From: Rhodoferax bucti
Lineage (GTDB): Bacteria; Pseudomonadota; Gammaproteobacteria; Burkholderiales; Burkholderiaceae_C
Reading direction: 5' to 3'
NCBI RefSeq assembly: GCF_005876985.1
Contig: NZ_VAHD01000003.1
Coordinates: forward strand, 372,001 to 436,000
DNA: 64,000 nucleotides
In this document: positions 1 through 10,124 of the stretch, piece by piece
How the letters are laid out: the number at the start of each line of letters is the position of its first letter
How positions within the stretch are numbered: position 1 is the first letter of the stretch
Position numbers and translations under genes: made by a program
The notes under the pieces: model-generated
Database searches by the model: none
What the model saw: only the letters and a program-made list of their open reading frames with translations
What the model was told of the DNA's origin: nothing

Positions 1-1
1 G

Positions 2-544
2 GACCTGAACCAGCTGCTACAGCGCATGCTGGACCTCTCGGAGCTGGACATGAACGGCCTGGACCTGCGCCGTACCCGCCTCACCGACCTGGGCGCCCTC
101 TGCGCCACCGCCGCCCAGACCCTCAAGCTCCCCGAGGGGCGCGAGCCGCCTGTGCTGCAGCACGCCGACCCGATTCCCTGGTGCCGGGTGGACCCGGTGG
201 CCATCACCATGGCGGTGACCGAGCTGCTGCACAACGCCTATGCCTTCAGCCCAGCGGGTACGCCGGTCACGGTACATGTGGGCCCCTTGCACAACGATGC
301 AGACCACCCCGGGGGCGTGCGCATTCGCATTGCCGACCAGGGCCAGGGCATGACGCAGGAGGTGCAGCAGCACCTGTTTGAGCGCTTTTACCGCGCAGAC
401 GAGTCCGGTAAACACCCGGGCTTCGGCTTGGGGCTGAGTACCGCCAAACTGATCGCTGACCTGCACAAGGCCCGGCTGCAGATTGAGAGCCACCCCGGGC
501 TCGGCACAGTGGTGGAGCTACAGATCCCCCAAGGGGAGATTTAG
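2..544 (+). CDS. Sensor histidine kinase, C-terminal fragment (5' end outside window)
   Basis: C-terminal 180 residues of a two-component sensor histidine kinase; the frame is already open at the left edge, reading DLNQLLQR before the first Met. What is visible is the ATP-binding (HATPase_c) domain: N box ELLHNAY at about residue 74, G1 box IADQGQGM, F box LFERFYRAD and G2 box GFGLGLSTAKLI. The phospho-accepting His box, the sensor region and any partner response regulator lie outside the window, so the signal cannot be inferred. It ends convergently against the ABC ATPase gene, with a dispersed repeat in the 79-base gap. The domain assignment is secure. Confidence 0.93.
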   Translation, partial: DLNQLLQRMLDLSELDMNGLDLRRTRLTDLGALCATAAQTLKLPEGREPPVLQHADPIPWCRVDPVAITMAVTELLHNAYAFSPAGTPVTVHVGPLHNDADHPGGVRIRIADQGQGMTQEVQQHLFERFYRADESGKHPGFGLGLSTAKLIADLHKARLQIESHPGLGTVVELQIPQGEI

Positions 545-556
545 AGCCTTATCGGG

Positions 557-606
557 CTCCAGCGCTTATAAAACGTACGCAAGAAGCTATCAATTCAATA
601 GCAAAA
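557..606. repeat. Dispersed palindromic repeat, family A (copy 1)
   Basis: An intergenic copy of a repeat found several times in this window. Its reverse complement begins TTTTGCTATTGAATTGATAG and ends in GCGCTGGAG, matching the order of blocks in the copies near 41800, 44590 and 48070. It sits between two convergent genes. A 5-bp hairpin (GAGCC/GGCTC, 544-559) starts at the last base of the kinase stop codon and runs into the repeat. Function unknown; a transcription-end role is possible. Confidence 0.6.
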
Positions 607-623
607 CCACAGACCGGCCGTAT

Positions 624-1298
624 TTACTCAGCCACCACCCGACCCGCTTCGATGAGGATGCGGCGGTCGCAGCGTGCAGCAATGCTGCGGTCATGGGTCA
701 CCATGACCAGCGTGGTACCTTGTTCACGGTTCAGGTCAAACATCAGCTCCATGATTTTTTCGCCGGTGGCGAAGTCCAGGCTGCCGGTAGGCTCGTCGGC
801 CAGCAGCACAGCGGGCTGGACCACAAAGGCCCGGGCCAGCGCCACGCGCTGCTGCTCACCACCTGACAGCACCTTGGGGTACGAGTTCAAGCGCTGCGAC
901 AAGCCCACGCGCGAGAGCATTTCGGTGGCGGCGGTGCGGGCATCCTTTCGGCCATCCAGCTCCAGCGGCAGCATCACATTCTCCAGCGCGGTCAGGTTGC
1001 CCAAGAGCTGAAAGCTCTGGAACACAAAGCCCACCTGCCGGGCACGCAGCGCGGCGCGGGCATCTTCGTCCAGCGCAAAAATGTCTTGCCCGGCCAGCCG
1101 CACGGTGCCGCCGGTGGGTGTATCCAGCCCGGCAATGATGGACAGCAAGGTACTTTTGCCCGAGCCTGAAGCCCCCACAATGGCTGCGGTCTCACGGGCA
1201 TTGAGTGCAAAATCAATGTCACGCAGGATCTCCAGCGTGCCGGTGGAATCTGTCACCGCCTTGAAAACATGCTCAACCGAAATAATGGAATCACTCAT
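624..1298 (-). CDS. ABC transporter ATP-binding protein, LolD/YbbA-like
   Basis: A 224-residue ATPase of the LolD/MacB/YbbA class, which usually powers FtsX-like permeases in lipoprotein, antibiotic or peptide export at the inner membrane. Walker A is GASGSGKST, the Q loop lies in FVFQSFQLL, the signature is LSGGEQQR, Walker B is VLLADEPTGSLD and the H loop is VTHD. I chose the ATG at 1298 (MSDSIISVEHVFKAV) because translation upstream of it is antisense to tesA and has no family resemblance. The start codon overlaps the tesA start on the other strand. No permease gene follows it: the next gene is the convergent kinase. The tesA/ybbA divergent pair is also known in E. coli. Confidence 0.9.
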   Translation of the reverse strand: MSDSIISVEHVFKAVTDSTGTLEILRDIDFALNARETAAIVGASGSGKSTLLSIIAGLDTPTGGTVRLAGQDIFALDEDARAALRARQVGFVFQSFQLLGNLTALENVMLPLELDGRKDARTAATEMLSRVGLSQRLNSYPKVLSGGEQQRVALARAFVVQPAVLLADEPTGSLDFATGEKIMELMFDLNREQGTTLVMVTHDRSIAARCDRRILIEAGRVVAE

Positions 1299-1947
1299 GG
1301 GGCTCTCTGTAGTTCGTAGACACTGTATCGCGCTGCTCATTTTGGCCTCTTTTGCAGGGGCAAATGCCGCGCATGCCAAGGATGCCCCTGCCAAGGTGCT
1401 GGTGCTGGGCGACTCGCTGAGCGCGGAATACGGCCTCAAGCGCGGCACCGGTTGGGTGGCCCTGATGGAACAGCGCATGGCCAAAGACAAGCTCGCAGCC
1501 AGCGTCGTCAACGCCAGCATCAGCGGCGACACCACCTCCGGTGGCCGTTCCCGCCTGCCCGCGCTGTTAGCCCAGCACCAACCCACGGTGGTCGTGATTG
1601 AGCTGGGGGGTAACGACGCCCTGCGCGGCTTGCCGCTCACCATGACGCACGACAACCTGCTGGCCATGACCCAGACCGCCCAGGCCAGCGGCGCCAAGGT
1701 AGTACTCGCCGGCATGCAGGTGCCGCCCAACTACGGGCAGGACTACACCAAGCGCTTCAGCGACACCTTTGCCACCGTGGCCAAAAGCACCAAGGCAGCC
1801 CTGGTGCCGTTTTTATTGAAGGGGGTGGCCGATGCCCCGAACGCCACTGCCTTGTTTCAGGCCGATCGCATCCACCCCAAGGAAGAGGCGCATCCCACCA
1901 TCCTCAACACCATGTGGCCGGCAATAAAAAACCTCTTGAGGTCGTAA
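1297..1947 (+). CDS. tesA: TesA-like GDSL arylesterase/lysophospholipase
   Basis: A 216-residue secreted SGNH/GDSL hydrolase of the TesA/EstA type (thioesterase, arylesterase, lysophospholipase). An N-terminal signal peptide (about residues 1-27, ending in NAAHA) is followed by block I with nucleophile VLGDSLSAEY (Ser40), block III GGNDALRG and block V DRIHP, which supplies the Asp and His of the catalytic triad. The length fits mature TesA plus leader. I chose ATG 1297 because GGAA lies 6 bases upstream; ATG 1285 is in frame and possible. It is divergent from the ABC ATPase with overlapping start codons, so its promoter must lie inside that gene. The natural substrate is not predictable. Confidence 0.9.
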   Translation: MGLSVVRRHCIALLILASFAGANAAHAKDAPAKVLVLGDSLSAEYGLKRGTGWVALMEQRMAKDKLAASVVNASISGDTTSGGRSRLPALLAQHQPTVVVIELGGNDALRGLPLTMTHDNLLAMTQTAQASGAKVVLAGMQVPPNYGQDYTKRFSDTFATVAKSTKAALVPFLLKGVADAPNATALFQADRIHPKEEAHPTILNTMWPAIKNLLRS

Positions 1948-1960
1948 AGCCACAAGAGGT
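1926..1960 (-). terminator. Intrinsic terminator inside the 3' end of tesA
   Basis: ACCTCTTG (1931-1938) and CAAGAGGT (1953-1960) form an 8-bp perfect stem with a 14-base loop that spans the tesA stop codon. Read on the minus strand the stem is followed by TTTTTATT, a terminator for the small lysine-rich gene that ends at 2000. On the plus strand there is no U tract, so any role for tesA is weaker. Confidence 0.6.
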
Positions 1961-1999
1961 CGTTGCCGGCGCTGGCGCGCCAAGGGGAAATCAGAAGGC

Positions 2000-2188
2000 T
2001 TAAGAAGCTTCGGGTTCTGCCGGGGCTTCGCCGCCTGCCGAAGCGGCTTGTTCAGCGGCTTCGTTGGGCGTCAGCTCCACGCCGTCACCGGTTTTGCGCT
2101 CTGCTTTTTGCTTGAGCTTTTCTTCTTTTTTCTTGCGTTTAGCCAGTTCTTTCTGACGTTTTTCGTATCCGTAGTTGGGTGTTGCCAA
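2000..2188 (-). CDS. Small lysine-rich conserved protein, function unknown
   Basis: A 62-residue protein starting MATPNYGYEKRQKELAKRKK. The first half is a strongly basic Lys/Glu helix, probably coiled; the second half is acidic, Ala/Glu/Pro-rich and likely disordered. I recognise the N-terminal pattern from small uncharacterised betaproteobacterial proteins but know no function. The start is TTG with GAAAG six bases upstream; no in-frame ATG precedes it. A terminator-like hairpin follows its stop inside tesA. It stands 35 bases from the DUF2189 gene on the same strand. Amino-acid composition would suit nucleic-acid binding, but that is only a guess. Confidence 0.65.
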   Translation of the reverse strand: MATPNYGYEKRQKELAKRKKKEEKLKQKAERKTGDGVELTPNEAAEQAASAGGEAPAEPEAS

Positions 2189-2223
2189 TGTGTGCTTTCG
2201 TTAATTGGAAGCACTTTACCACC

Positions 2224-3126
2224 TCAGGCGCTCCGGTCACCCGGGCCTGCTGCGTTTTCGGCGGCCTCTGGGGGCGTTTCGGCCTCCGGCCACAGCACGG
2301 CGCCGCGGTAGGCATGCCAGCTCGCGTGCCCCAACCAGGGGCCGACCACGAGCAGGCCGGTGTGCCAAGGCAACAACATGCCCAGTACCAACAGCCCGGT
2401 AAGCAAGCCACCCCACAGCACCATGACCGCCACATTGCGGAAAAACACCTCGATGCTGGTGATAGCGGCAGAAATGGCATCGGTATCGCGATCCAGAATC
2501 ATCGGAATGGACACCACTGAGGTCGCAAACACCAGCACCGCAAAAGCCCCCCCGACCACCGTGTAGGCCGCCACGAACTCCCAGTTCTCCGGATTGAACA
2601 CCGCCTGGATCACCCCCGTGGTGGAAGGCATGCCGGTGTTGAAAAATACCGCGAACACCACCAAGGACGCGCGGCCCCACAGCAACTCCAGCACCATCAA
2701 CACCAGAATCAGCATCGCCATGCTGGGCAAATGTGCATCCCAGCAGGTAATGGACGACCCCAGCGTAGGCGTGATGCCAGCCTCCCGTCGACGGCTCACC
2801 TCGTACAAGCCCATGGCCAGAAACGGGCCCACCAGCAAGCAGCCAGAGGCAATCGTCATGGTGTACTCCGGGCTGTTGCGAAACACCGCGCTCAAAATCA
2901 CCGCCATGATGGTGAAGGCCACCCCATAGAAAGCCGCAATGCCGGGTTGAGACACCAGATCACGCCACGCAGCAGCCAACCACCCGAACGGTGCGCTGAA
3001 CGGCAGCACCCGCACGGTTTTGCGGGGAGCCTCAGACGGTGGAGGGAAATACGGCTCCGGTGCACTGTCCACCGGATCGATCACGGGAGACTCTGCGGTA
3101 GAGCGGCTAGATGCGGTGGTAGTCAT
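2224..3126 (-). CDS. DUF2189-family integral membrane protein
   Basis: An uncharacterised inner-membrane protein of 300 residues resembling the DUF2189 (COG5473) family. A proline-rich cytoplasmic N terminus of about 60 residues is followed by at least six hydrophobic segments, including GIAAFYGVAFTIMAVIL, MTIASGCLLVGPFLAMGLY, PSMAMLILVLMVLELL, FVAAYTVVGGAFAVLVFA and VAVMVLWGGLLTGLLVLGML. Near the C terminus WLGHASWHAYR is a characteristic motif. I chose ATG 3126 (MTTTASSRS); an in-frame ATG at 3147 would add seven residues. No biochemical role is established for the family, and the neighbours give no clue. Confidence 0.8.
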   Translation of the reverse strand: MTTTASSRSTAESPVIDPVDSAPEPYFPPPSEAPRKTVRVLPFSAPFGWLAAAWRDLVSQPGIAAFYGVAFTIMAVILSAVFRNSPEYTMTIASGCLLVGPFLAMGLYEVSRRREAGITPTLGSSITCWDAHLPSMAMLILVLMVLELLWGRASLVVFAVFFNTGMPSTTGVIQAVFNPENWEFVAAYTVVGGAFAVLVFATSVVSIPMILDRDTDAISAAITSIEVFFRNVAVMVLWGGLLTGLLVLGMLLPWHTGLLVVGPWLGHASWHAYRGAVLWPEAETPPEAAENAAGPGDRSA

Positions 3127-3179
3127 AACCGCCAGCGTATGCGGCATGGCGGCGTTTGACTACTCAGGAAAACACGCAG

Positions 3180-4385
3180 TCAGCGCAAGACTTCCAGCGC
3201 TTGCGCAATGTCGGCCTGCAGGTCGGCAGCGTCTTCGAGGCCGACCGAGAAACGCACCAGCGTGCCCGGCAGCAAATGGGCAGGCCACGCGGTGCGCATG
3301 GTCTCCAATTCGTAAGGCACAACCAGACTGATCGGCCCGCCCCAGCTGTAGCCCAGTTTGAAGAGCTTGAGCGCATCGCAAAACGCATCAGTTTGGGCCT
3401 GGGTAAAGCGGGCATCCAGCATGACACTGAACAGCCCTGCCGCAGTGCCCTCTTCGCCCCCGGTCAGTGCCATCCAATGGCCGTGACCCGGCGACTTGGG
3501 CAAAGCCGGGTGCAGCACCTGCACAAACTCGGGCTGGGTTTGTGCCCAGACCGCCAAGGCCCGCGTAGCCACATCATGCGCGCGGTAGCGCAGGCCGATG
3601 GTGGGCAAGGAGCGCAGCACGGCCTCCACATCGTTCATGCCCACGCCAATGCCAAAGCGCATGTGCGTGAGCTTGAGTTTGAGGTGCAGGGACGGGTTGC
3701 GGGTGACTACACTGCCCATGAGCACATCACCCCCTCCGCTGGGGTATTTGGTCAGCGCATGGGCCGAGATATCAACGGCCACCGGCACCTGGGCACCGGG
3801 TACCAGATCAAACGCATTGAAGGCCAGGCCCGCACCCCAAGTGTTGTCCAAGGCGGTCAACACTTTCCGGCGCTGGCAAATGCGCACCATCTCCACCAGG
3901 TTGGGGAACTCCAGGGTCACGGAGCCGGCGGCCTCCAGCCAGACCAGCTTGGTGCGGCTGGAAATCTGGGCCTCAAGGTCCTGCGGATCCATGGGGTCGT
4001 AGTACTGATGCGTAATGCCCCAGCCCTTCAACTCACCTTCCACAATGGATTTGTTGGGCCCATAGGCGTTGTCGGGCACCAGCACCTCATCACCGCTTTT
4101 GAGCAATGACATCGCCACCAAGCCCAAGGCAGCCAAACCGCTGGGCACCAGCAGGCACTCTGCGCCCCCCTCCAGCGTCGCCAAACGCTCCTCCAGCGCG
4201 TAGCTGGTCGGCGTGCCATGCAGACCGTAGGTGTAGGCCGACTTGTCCTTCCACTCGCGGCTGCGCATGGCGGCCACCGTGGGGAAAAACACCGTGGAGG
4301 CCTTGAAGACGCCCGCCTGGGGCGCTTCAAAACCGCCCGGCGGCTGGTAAGGATGGTGAATGAGGTGGGTAATCCGGTCTGTCAT
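3180..4385 (-). CDS. metC: Cystathionine beta-lyase (PLP, Cys/Met metabolism family)
   Basis: A cytosolic PLP enzyme of 401 residues in the Cys/Met metabolism (trans-sulfuration) family, closest in layout to cystathionine beta-lyase, which cleaves cystathionine to homocysteine, pyruvate and ammonia. Visible motifs are YTYGLHGTPT at about residue 51 (phosphate and substrate contacts), PSGLAALGL at 81, LDNTWGAG with the PLP-ring Asp at about 180, and the Schiff-base Lys at about 213 in ALTKYPSGGG. Related family members (cystathionine gamma-synthase or gamma-lyase) cannot be excluded from sequence alone. It lies 28 bases downstream of the phosphoribosyltransferase gene on the same strand. Confidence 0.82.
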   Translation of the reverse strand: MTDRITHLIHHPYQPPGGFEAPQAGVFKASTVFFPTVAAMRSREWKDKSAYTYGLHGTPTSYALEERLATLEGGAECLLVPSGLAALGLVAMSLLKSGDEVLVPDNAYGPNKSIVEGELKGWGITHQYYDPMDPQDLEAQISSRTKLVWLEAAGSVTLEFPNLVEMVRICQRRKVLTALDNTWGAGLAFNAFDLVPGAQVPVAVDISAHALTKYPSGGGDVLMGSVVTRNPSLHLKLKLTHMRFGIGVGMNDVEAVLRSLPTIGLRYRAHDVATRALAVWAQTQPEFVQVLHPALPKSPGHGHWMALTGGEEGTAAGLFSVMLDARFTQAQTDAFCDALKLFKLGYSWGGPISLVVPYELETMRTAWPAHLLPGTLVRFSVGLEDAADLQADIAQALEVLR

Positions 4386-4413
4386 GCCACGTAATTCCGA
4401 AAGCCTGGGGGCG

Positions 4414-4938
4414 TCAGACGCTCCACTTCTGGATCAGCTGCTGCGGACGCAGGGAGTCGTAGCTCTCGAAGGGCTGGTGAATCCAGGGGTTGGTCGGCAA
4501 AAATTCCACCGAGTAATCCGGCGTGAACACACTGACGGCCTTGGTCCAGATCACCGCACTGCGCAGCTCGGTGATGGGCGCGTAGTTGTTTTTGAGCTGG
4601 TTGATCACCGCATTCAGGGTGTGGCCGGAGTCGGCCAAATCGTCCACCAACAATACCTTGCCGGCGATCTCACCCTTGGGTGTGGTGATGTAGCGCGCGA
4701 TGTCCAGGTTGCCTTGCTGGGTACCGGCTTCGGCGCGGTACGAGCTGGTGGACATGATGGCCAAGGGCTTGTCGAACACGCGCGACAGGATGTCACCAGG
4801 GCGCATGCCGCCACGGGCCAGGCACAAAATGGTGTCGAACTCCCAGCCGGACTGGAAGATCTTGATGGCCAGCTTTTCGATCAGGTTGTGGTACTCGTCG
4901 TAGCTTACGTAGAGGTGTTTGCCGTCTTCAGTCAACAT
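4414..4938 (-). CDS. Purine phosphoribosyltransferase (Gpt/Hpt-like)
   Basis: A type I phosphoribosyltransferase of 174 residues, probably a purine salvage enzyme transferring ribose 5-phosphate from PRPP to hypoxanthine, guanine or xanthine. The PRPP-binding loop is VLLVDDLADSGHTL at about residue 94. CLARGGMRPGDIL (about 39) matches the dinucleotide/diphosphate loop of Gpt-like enzymes. The ATG at 4938 has AGGAG nine bases upstream. It follows purA on the same strand, a fitting purine context, with a dispersed repeat in the 75-base gap. Base specificity cannot be read from the sequence, so I give no gene symbol. Confidence 0.85.
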   Translation of the reverse strand: MLTEDGKHLYVSYDEYHNLIEKLAIKIFQSGWEFDTILCLARGGMRPGDILSRVFDKPLAIMSTSSYRAEAGTQQGNLDIARYITTPKGEIAGKVLLVDDLADSGHTLNAVINQLKNNYAPITELRSAVIWTKAVSVFTPDYSVEFLPTNPWIHQPFESYDSLRPQQLIQKWSV

Positions 4939-4955
4939 CAGAGTGCTCCTAAAAA

Positions 4956-4990
4956 AGTAGCTGCTCGCGCAGGATTTACGGGGGCTAGAG
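4956..4990. repeat. Dispersed palindromic repeat, family A (copy 2, partial)
   Basis: AGTAGCTGCTCGCGC (4956-4970) followed by a variable spacer and GGGGGCTAGAGG. The first block is identical to the matching part of the copies near 41810 and (reverse) 44600. It lies between the purA stop and the phosphoribosyltransferase start, about 18 bases from the latter, so it would be in the leader of that gene. Confidence 0.6.
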
Positions 4991-5013
4991 GTTCAAATGG
5001 CATCCAAACCGGC

Positions 5014-7550
<2,537 letters not shown>

Positions 7551-7605
7551 GGAATTGAAGGGAGGCTGTTAAAACCGAGATTTTACCGGCCTTGGGCCCC
7601 GGATT

Positions 7606-7797
7606 TCAGGGCAGCAACCACCAAATGCAGACTAATCCGGCCAAGATGCTGCACAAACCAAAAAACCGGATCTGCCCGTCCTGCAATTGCAACAGTTGGG
7701 AAAACATTTTGCGCCACCCTTGGGGTGACGCAAAAGGGAAGAGGCCTTCCACGACCAACACCAAGGCCAGTGCCAGCCACACCGCGTCAGAGCTCAC
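7606..7797 (-). CDS. DUF2065 (YjeT-like) small membrane protein
   Basis: A 63-residue protein of the DUF2065/YjeT family: two hydrophobic helices (AVWLALALVLVVEGLFPF and FFGLCSILAGLVCIWWLL) separated by the short basic loop SPQGWRKMFSQLLQLQDGQI, which is the recognisable family core. Its first base directly abuts the last base of hflC, which argues for translational coupling. The order hflX-hflK-hflC-yjeT is the same as in E. coli, so a link to the HflKC membrane complex is plausible though not demonstrated here. Confidence 0.87.
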   Translation of the reverse strand: MSSDAVWLALALVLVVEGLFPFASPQGWRKMFSQLLQLQDGQIRFFGLCSILAGLVCIWWLLP

Positions 7798-8700
7798 CTA
7801 TTTTTTGGCGGCAGGCGCCGAGCCGCCACCATTGCGAAAGGTTTTGAAAAATTCGGAGCCGGAAGGGTCGAGAACCATCACATCACTCTTGTTCGCAAAG
7901 CTGCTCTTGTAGGCTTCCAAGCTGCGGTAGAACTGTGCGAACTGAGGATCTTTACCGAATGCTTCGGCATAAATACGTGCAGCCTCGGCGTCACCCTCGC
8001 CTTTGATCTTCTGTGCATCCCGGTAGGCATTGGCGATCGCAATTTCGCGCTGGCGATCTGCGTCCGCACGAATTTTTTCGCCCTCCGCAGCACCTGTGGA
8101 TCGGAGTTCGTTGGCAACCCGCTTGCGCTCCGCTTCCATACGGCGGTATACCGATTCGGTTATGGCTTCCACGTAATCCACGCGGGTGATACGCACATCC
8201 ACCACATCCACGCCCCAAGGCTTGGCGCCACGTACTTTATCCAACACCTCAGCCTTCACGTCAGACATGAGAGCTTCACGCTTGAGAGAGAGCAACTCTT
8301 TCACCGTGCGCTTGTTGATTTCTTCCTGGAACGCATTGCGCACAACACGGTTCAATTGGCTGGCACCTGCACTCTCGTTGAGCCCCACATTGCGGATGTA
8401 ATCCGACGGCTCAGTAATGCGCCAGCGAACATACCAATCGATCACCACACGCTGCTTCTCTGCAGTGAGCATGGGCTCCGCATCGGTGCTGTCCAGCGTC
8501 AGCAAGCGTTTATCGATGTAAGAAACGTTTTGAAACGGCGGCGGCAACTTGAAATTCAAGCCAGGCTCCGTAATCACTTCCTTGATTTGACCCAAGGCGT
8601 ACACCACGCCGAATTGGCGCTGGTCCACGACAAACAACGTGGAGCTGGCCAAAGCCAACAACACCAACAGCGAAGAAAAAATAAATCCAATACGGTTCAT
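7798..8700 (-). CDS. hflC: HflC, SPFH-domain subunit of the HflKC complex
   Basis: A 300-residue SPFH/prohibitin-family protein that assembles with HflK into the large periplasmic cage around the FtsH protease and modulates its access to membrane proteins. An N-terminal signal anchor (IGFIFSSLLVLLALASSTLFVV) is followed by the SPFH domain (FGVVYALGQIKEVITEPGLNFKLP), then the long EAERKRVANELRSTGAAEGEKIRADADRQ helix typical of the family, and a C-terminal AEAFGKDPQFAQFYRSLEAYK. It starts nine bases after hflK. The C-terminal PAAKK tail is short and probably flexible. Confidence 0.96.
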   Translation of the reverse strand: MNRIGFIFSSLLVLLALASSTLFVVDQRQFGVVYALGQIKEVITEPGLNFKLPPPFQNVSYIDKRLLTLDSTDAEPMLTAEKQRVVIDWYVRWRITEPSDYIRNVGLNESAGASQLNRVVRNAFQEEINKRTVKELLSLKREALMSDVKAEVLDKVRGAKPWGVDVVDVRITRVDYVEAITESVYRRMEAERKRVANELRSTGAAEGEKIRADADRQREIAIANAYRDAQKIKGEGDAEAARIYAEAFGKDPQFAQFYRSLEAYKSSFANKSDVMVLDPSGSEFFKTFRNGGGSAPAAKK

Positions 8701-8709
8701 AACAATGTC

Positions 8710-10086
8710 CTAGCGCACATCACGTTCGCGGGTTCTGGATGCATCCCGGCTGCGCACATCGCCACTGGCAGGGTTACTGCCAACCGTCGCGGGCTGTGTG
8801 GATGTTGAGGTAGCTGCTGGCACGCCGGCAGTGTCTGCCGCAGGAGTACTTGCGGTCATTTGCAACACTTTGTCCAAAGGCAGGTACAGCATGTTGGAGC
8901 CTTGCTTGGAATCCACAATGACTTTCGTGACATTGCTGTAAATCTGCTGCATGGTGTCCAGATACATGCGATCACGCATGACTTGGGGCGCCTTCTGGTA
9001 CTCCGCGTACACCGAGCGGAAGCGTTGTGCATCGCCCTGCGCTTGTGCTACCACGCGGGCCTTGTAGGCATCCGCCTCTTCTTTCAGACGGGATGCCGAG
9101 CCCACCGCGCGAGGCACCACATCGTTGGCATAGGCTTGCGCTTCGTTTTTGGCTCGCTCGCGCTCTTGACCGGCCTTCAGCACATCATCGAAGGACGACT
9201 GCACCTGCTCAGGAGGACGCACGCCGCCCTGCTGCAAGTTAACCCCCACCACTTCCACACCAACCTTGTAGCGATCCAGAATGGTTTGCATCAAGGCCCG
9301 CACGCGGGGAGCAATCTGGTCACGCTCTTCAGAGAGCGCCGCGTCCATCTTCATCTTGCCCATGACTTCACGGATGGCGGTTTCCGCCGCTTGCACCACC
9401 GCATCTCCAGGATTTTTGCTTTCAAACAAAAACGCACGGGCATCACTCAACCGGTACTGCACTGCAAACTTGATGTCGAGGATGTTTTCGTCTTCCGTCA
9501 ACATCGCGGACTCCTTCAAGCCCGTGGCTTTCAGCACCACATCCCGCCCCACATCCACAGACCGAATCTGGCTCACAAAGACCAGTTCGTGCTTCTCAAT
9601 CGGATACGGCAAGCGCCAGTTGAAACCGGCGTTTACAGTAGATTTGTACTTGCCGAACTGCGTGATCACCGCTTGCTGGCCCTCTTGCACGATAAAGAAA
9701 CCCGTGCCCAGCCAAATCAGCACCAGAACACCCACGATCAGCCCGGCCCCGATGCCTGCACTTTTCATATCCGGTTGAAAACCGCCACCGCCATTACCGG
9801 CAGGAGGCTTCTTGCCTCCACCAAAGAGGCCGCCCAATTTGCGGTTGAAATCACGCCACAACTCGTCCAGATCGGGAGGGCCGGACTGGGCTGTATTTTT
9901 GGGGCCACCGGTTTGCGGCCCCGCGCTCTGCCGTGGCGGCTCCACGTCAGGCTTTGTCTGCCCATCAGGGTTGGCGTCGCCCTGCTTGTCTTCACCACGC
10001 CCCCAGCGGGAGTCGTTGAGATTGAAAACATGACGTAACCGAAGCGCCAAGGGCATGCTCTTCATTCGAAACGCAGATAGTTTCAT
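8710..10086 (-). CDS. hflK: HflK, SPFH-domain subunit of the HflKC complex
   Basis: A 458-residue partner of HflC. The N-terminal cytoplasmic part is Gly/Pro-rich (FNLNDSRWGRGEDKQGD, then GGGKKPPAGNGGGG), followed by one membrane segment (GAGLIVGVLVLIWLGTGFFIV), the SPFH domain beginning VQEGQQAVITQFGKY, a long Ala/Glu/Lys helix and a low-complexity Ala/Thr/Ser C terminus. Three in-frame ATGs (10086, 10065, 10056) are possible; MPLALRLRHVFNLNDSRW at 10056 resembles known HflK starts, but I keep the longest frame because no ribosome site clearly decides. It lies between hflX and hflC, 38 and 9 bases away. Confidence 0.94.
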   Translation of the reverse strand: MKLSAFRMKSMPLALRLRHVFNLNDSRWGRGEDKQGDANPDGQTKPDVEPPRQSAGPQTGGPKNTAQSGPPDLDELWRDFNRKLGGLFGGGKKPPAGNGGGGFQPDMKSAGIGAGLIVGVLVLIWLGTGFFIVQEGQQAVITQFGKYKSTVNAGFNWRLPYPIEKHELVFVSQIRSVDVGRDVVLKATGLKESAMLTEDENILDIKFAVQYRLSDARAFLFESKNPGDAVVQAAETAIREVMGKMKMDAALSEERDQIAPRVRALMQTILDRYKVGVEVVGVNLQQGGVRPPEQVQSSFDDVLKAGQERERAKNEAQAYANDVVPRAVGSASRLKEEADAYKARVVAQAQGDAQRFRSVYAEYQKAPQVMRDRMYLDTMQQIYSNVTKVIVDSKQGSNMLYLPLDKVLQMTASTPAADTAGVPAATSTSTQPATVGSNPASGDVRSRDASRTRERDVR

Positions 10087-10124
10087 GGAAATTTCTTTAG
10101 TGCTATGAACTGCATTGTGCCAAC

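Noticed and set aside
1299..1730. N-terminal extension of the ABC ATPase to 1730
   Set aside because: This part is the complement of tesA and lacks similarity; the ATPase fold is complete from 1298.
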